The notes under the pieces are model-generated. The model was not told where the DNA came from and did not search any database. It was given only the letters and a program-made list of their open reading frames with translations. A stretch of DNA of 6,132 nt from Desulfobacula sp. (lineage in GTDB: Bacteria > Desulfobacterota > Desulfobacteria > Desulfobacterales > Desulfobacteraceae): the NCBI GenBank assembly GCA_029940245.1, contig JAOZRF010000175.1, positions 1-6,132 on the forward strand, written 5' to 3'. Position numbers and translations under genes: made by a program. Every line of letters begins with the position of its first letter. The stretch's first letter is position 1. Of this stretch, positions 5,709 through 6,132 are shown one piece after another.

Positions 5709-6132
5709 ATGAATTTTTTACGAAAAGCCATCAGCAACCGGCATGAAAATATTATTTCTCTGATAAATAATAATGGCTTTGCCACGGTGGAAGAAATGGC
5801 AAAGCTTTACAATGTTACACCACAAACCATCAGACGCGACATCAATTTTCTGGACAGGCAAGGATATGTTTCAAGGTATCATGGCGGTGCCGGGTCCTCT
5901 TCCAGTGTGGAAAATGTTGCATACTGGAATAGAAAAGAGCTGCTTTCTGAAGAAAAAAAGAAAATTGCCGGGAATGTCGCATCCATTATCCCGGATAAAT
6001 CATCTCTTTTTATCAATATCGGGACAACAACAGAGCATGTTGCCAATGCACTCTGCAACCATAATAAGTTGAGAATTATCACCAACAATCTCAATGTTGC
6101 AGCAATTATGAGCAAAAAAGAGGGGTTTGAAG
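5709..6132 (+). CDS. glpR: DeoR-family glycerol-3-phosphate regulon repressor (GlpR), 3' end outside window
   Basis: GlpR is a DNA-binding repressor that in E. coli is released by glycerol 3-phosphate. The first 141 residues are present; the family is about 250 long, so roughly the last 110 are missing. Seen: N-terminal DeoR helix-turn-helix (about 11-60) with recognition segment TPQTIRRDINFLDRQG (37-52) and the RYHGGA end (56-61); then the start of the sugar-phosphate-sensing domain, with the family segments EEKKKIAGNVASIIP (81-95), FINIGTTTEHVANAL (101-115) and LRIITNNLNVAAIM (121-134). These are very like E. coli GlpR as I recall it (SPQTIRRDLNDL, FIDIGTTPEAVAHAL, LRIVTNNLNVA). ATG 5709 is 6 bp after the glpK stop with no clear ribosome site, so translation is probably coupled. 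Its place between both operons' genes suggests it controls the 3964-4190 region and its own expression. Confidence 0.93.
   Translation, partial: MNFLRKAISNRHENIISLINNNGFATVEEMAKLYNVTPQTIRRDINFLDRQGYVSRYHGGAGSSSSVENVAYWNRKELLSEEKKKIAGNVASIIPDKSSLFINIGTTTEHVANALCNHNKLRIITNNLNVAAIMSKKEGFE

Noticed and set aside
5773..6115. Frames of 99 and 78 codons over glpR.
   Set aside because: The DeoR-family frame from 5709 explains the stretch completely.

Overview
The window is a compact glycerol / glycerol-3-phosphate (G3P) utilisation locus in which every gene runs close to its neighbour. Two operons diverge from one 227-bp intergenic region (3964-4190). To the left, on the minus strand, are glpA (2395-3963), glpB (1114-2388) and a GlpC-like membrane iron-sulfur protein that runs off the left edge (1-1106). 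To the right, on the plus strand, are glpK (4191-5702) and a DeoR-type repressor gene, glpR, that runs off the right edge (5709-6132).

The genes form a short pathway. GlpK phosphorylates glycerol to G3P. GlpA and GlpB, the flavin-containing catalytic part of the anaerobic GlpABC-type dehydrogenase, oxidise G3P to dihydroxyacetone phosphate. The GlpC-like protein passes the electrons to the membrane. GlpR would sense G3P and control both operons from the shared intergenic region. No glycerol facilitator (glpF) or G3P transporter (glpT) gene lies in the window.

The first 1106 bases look gene-free if only ORFs closed inside the window are listed, but they are one open minus-strand reading frame with no stop. 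This third subunit is not the soluble E. coli-type GlpC. It starts with a five-helix NarI/HdrE-like cytochrome b domain with four candidate haem-ligand histidines, followed by a CxxCxxCxxxC iron-sulfur motif. The loop between helices 4 and 5, predicted to be periplasmic, carries a CxxCH motif in a cytochrome-c-like setting. This possible b-haem / c-haem / Fe-S G3P:quinone (or cytochrome c) link is the most interesting point in the window.

The sequence is moderately AT-rich. Fusion of a NarI-like membrane domain to Hdr/GlpC-type Fe-S modules is common in anaerobic Desulfobacterota, so a sulfate reducer of the Desulfobacterales type is the best guess. This is inference from architecture, not a database match. 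I saw no RNA genes, mobile elements, CRISPR arrays, origins or terminators.
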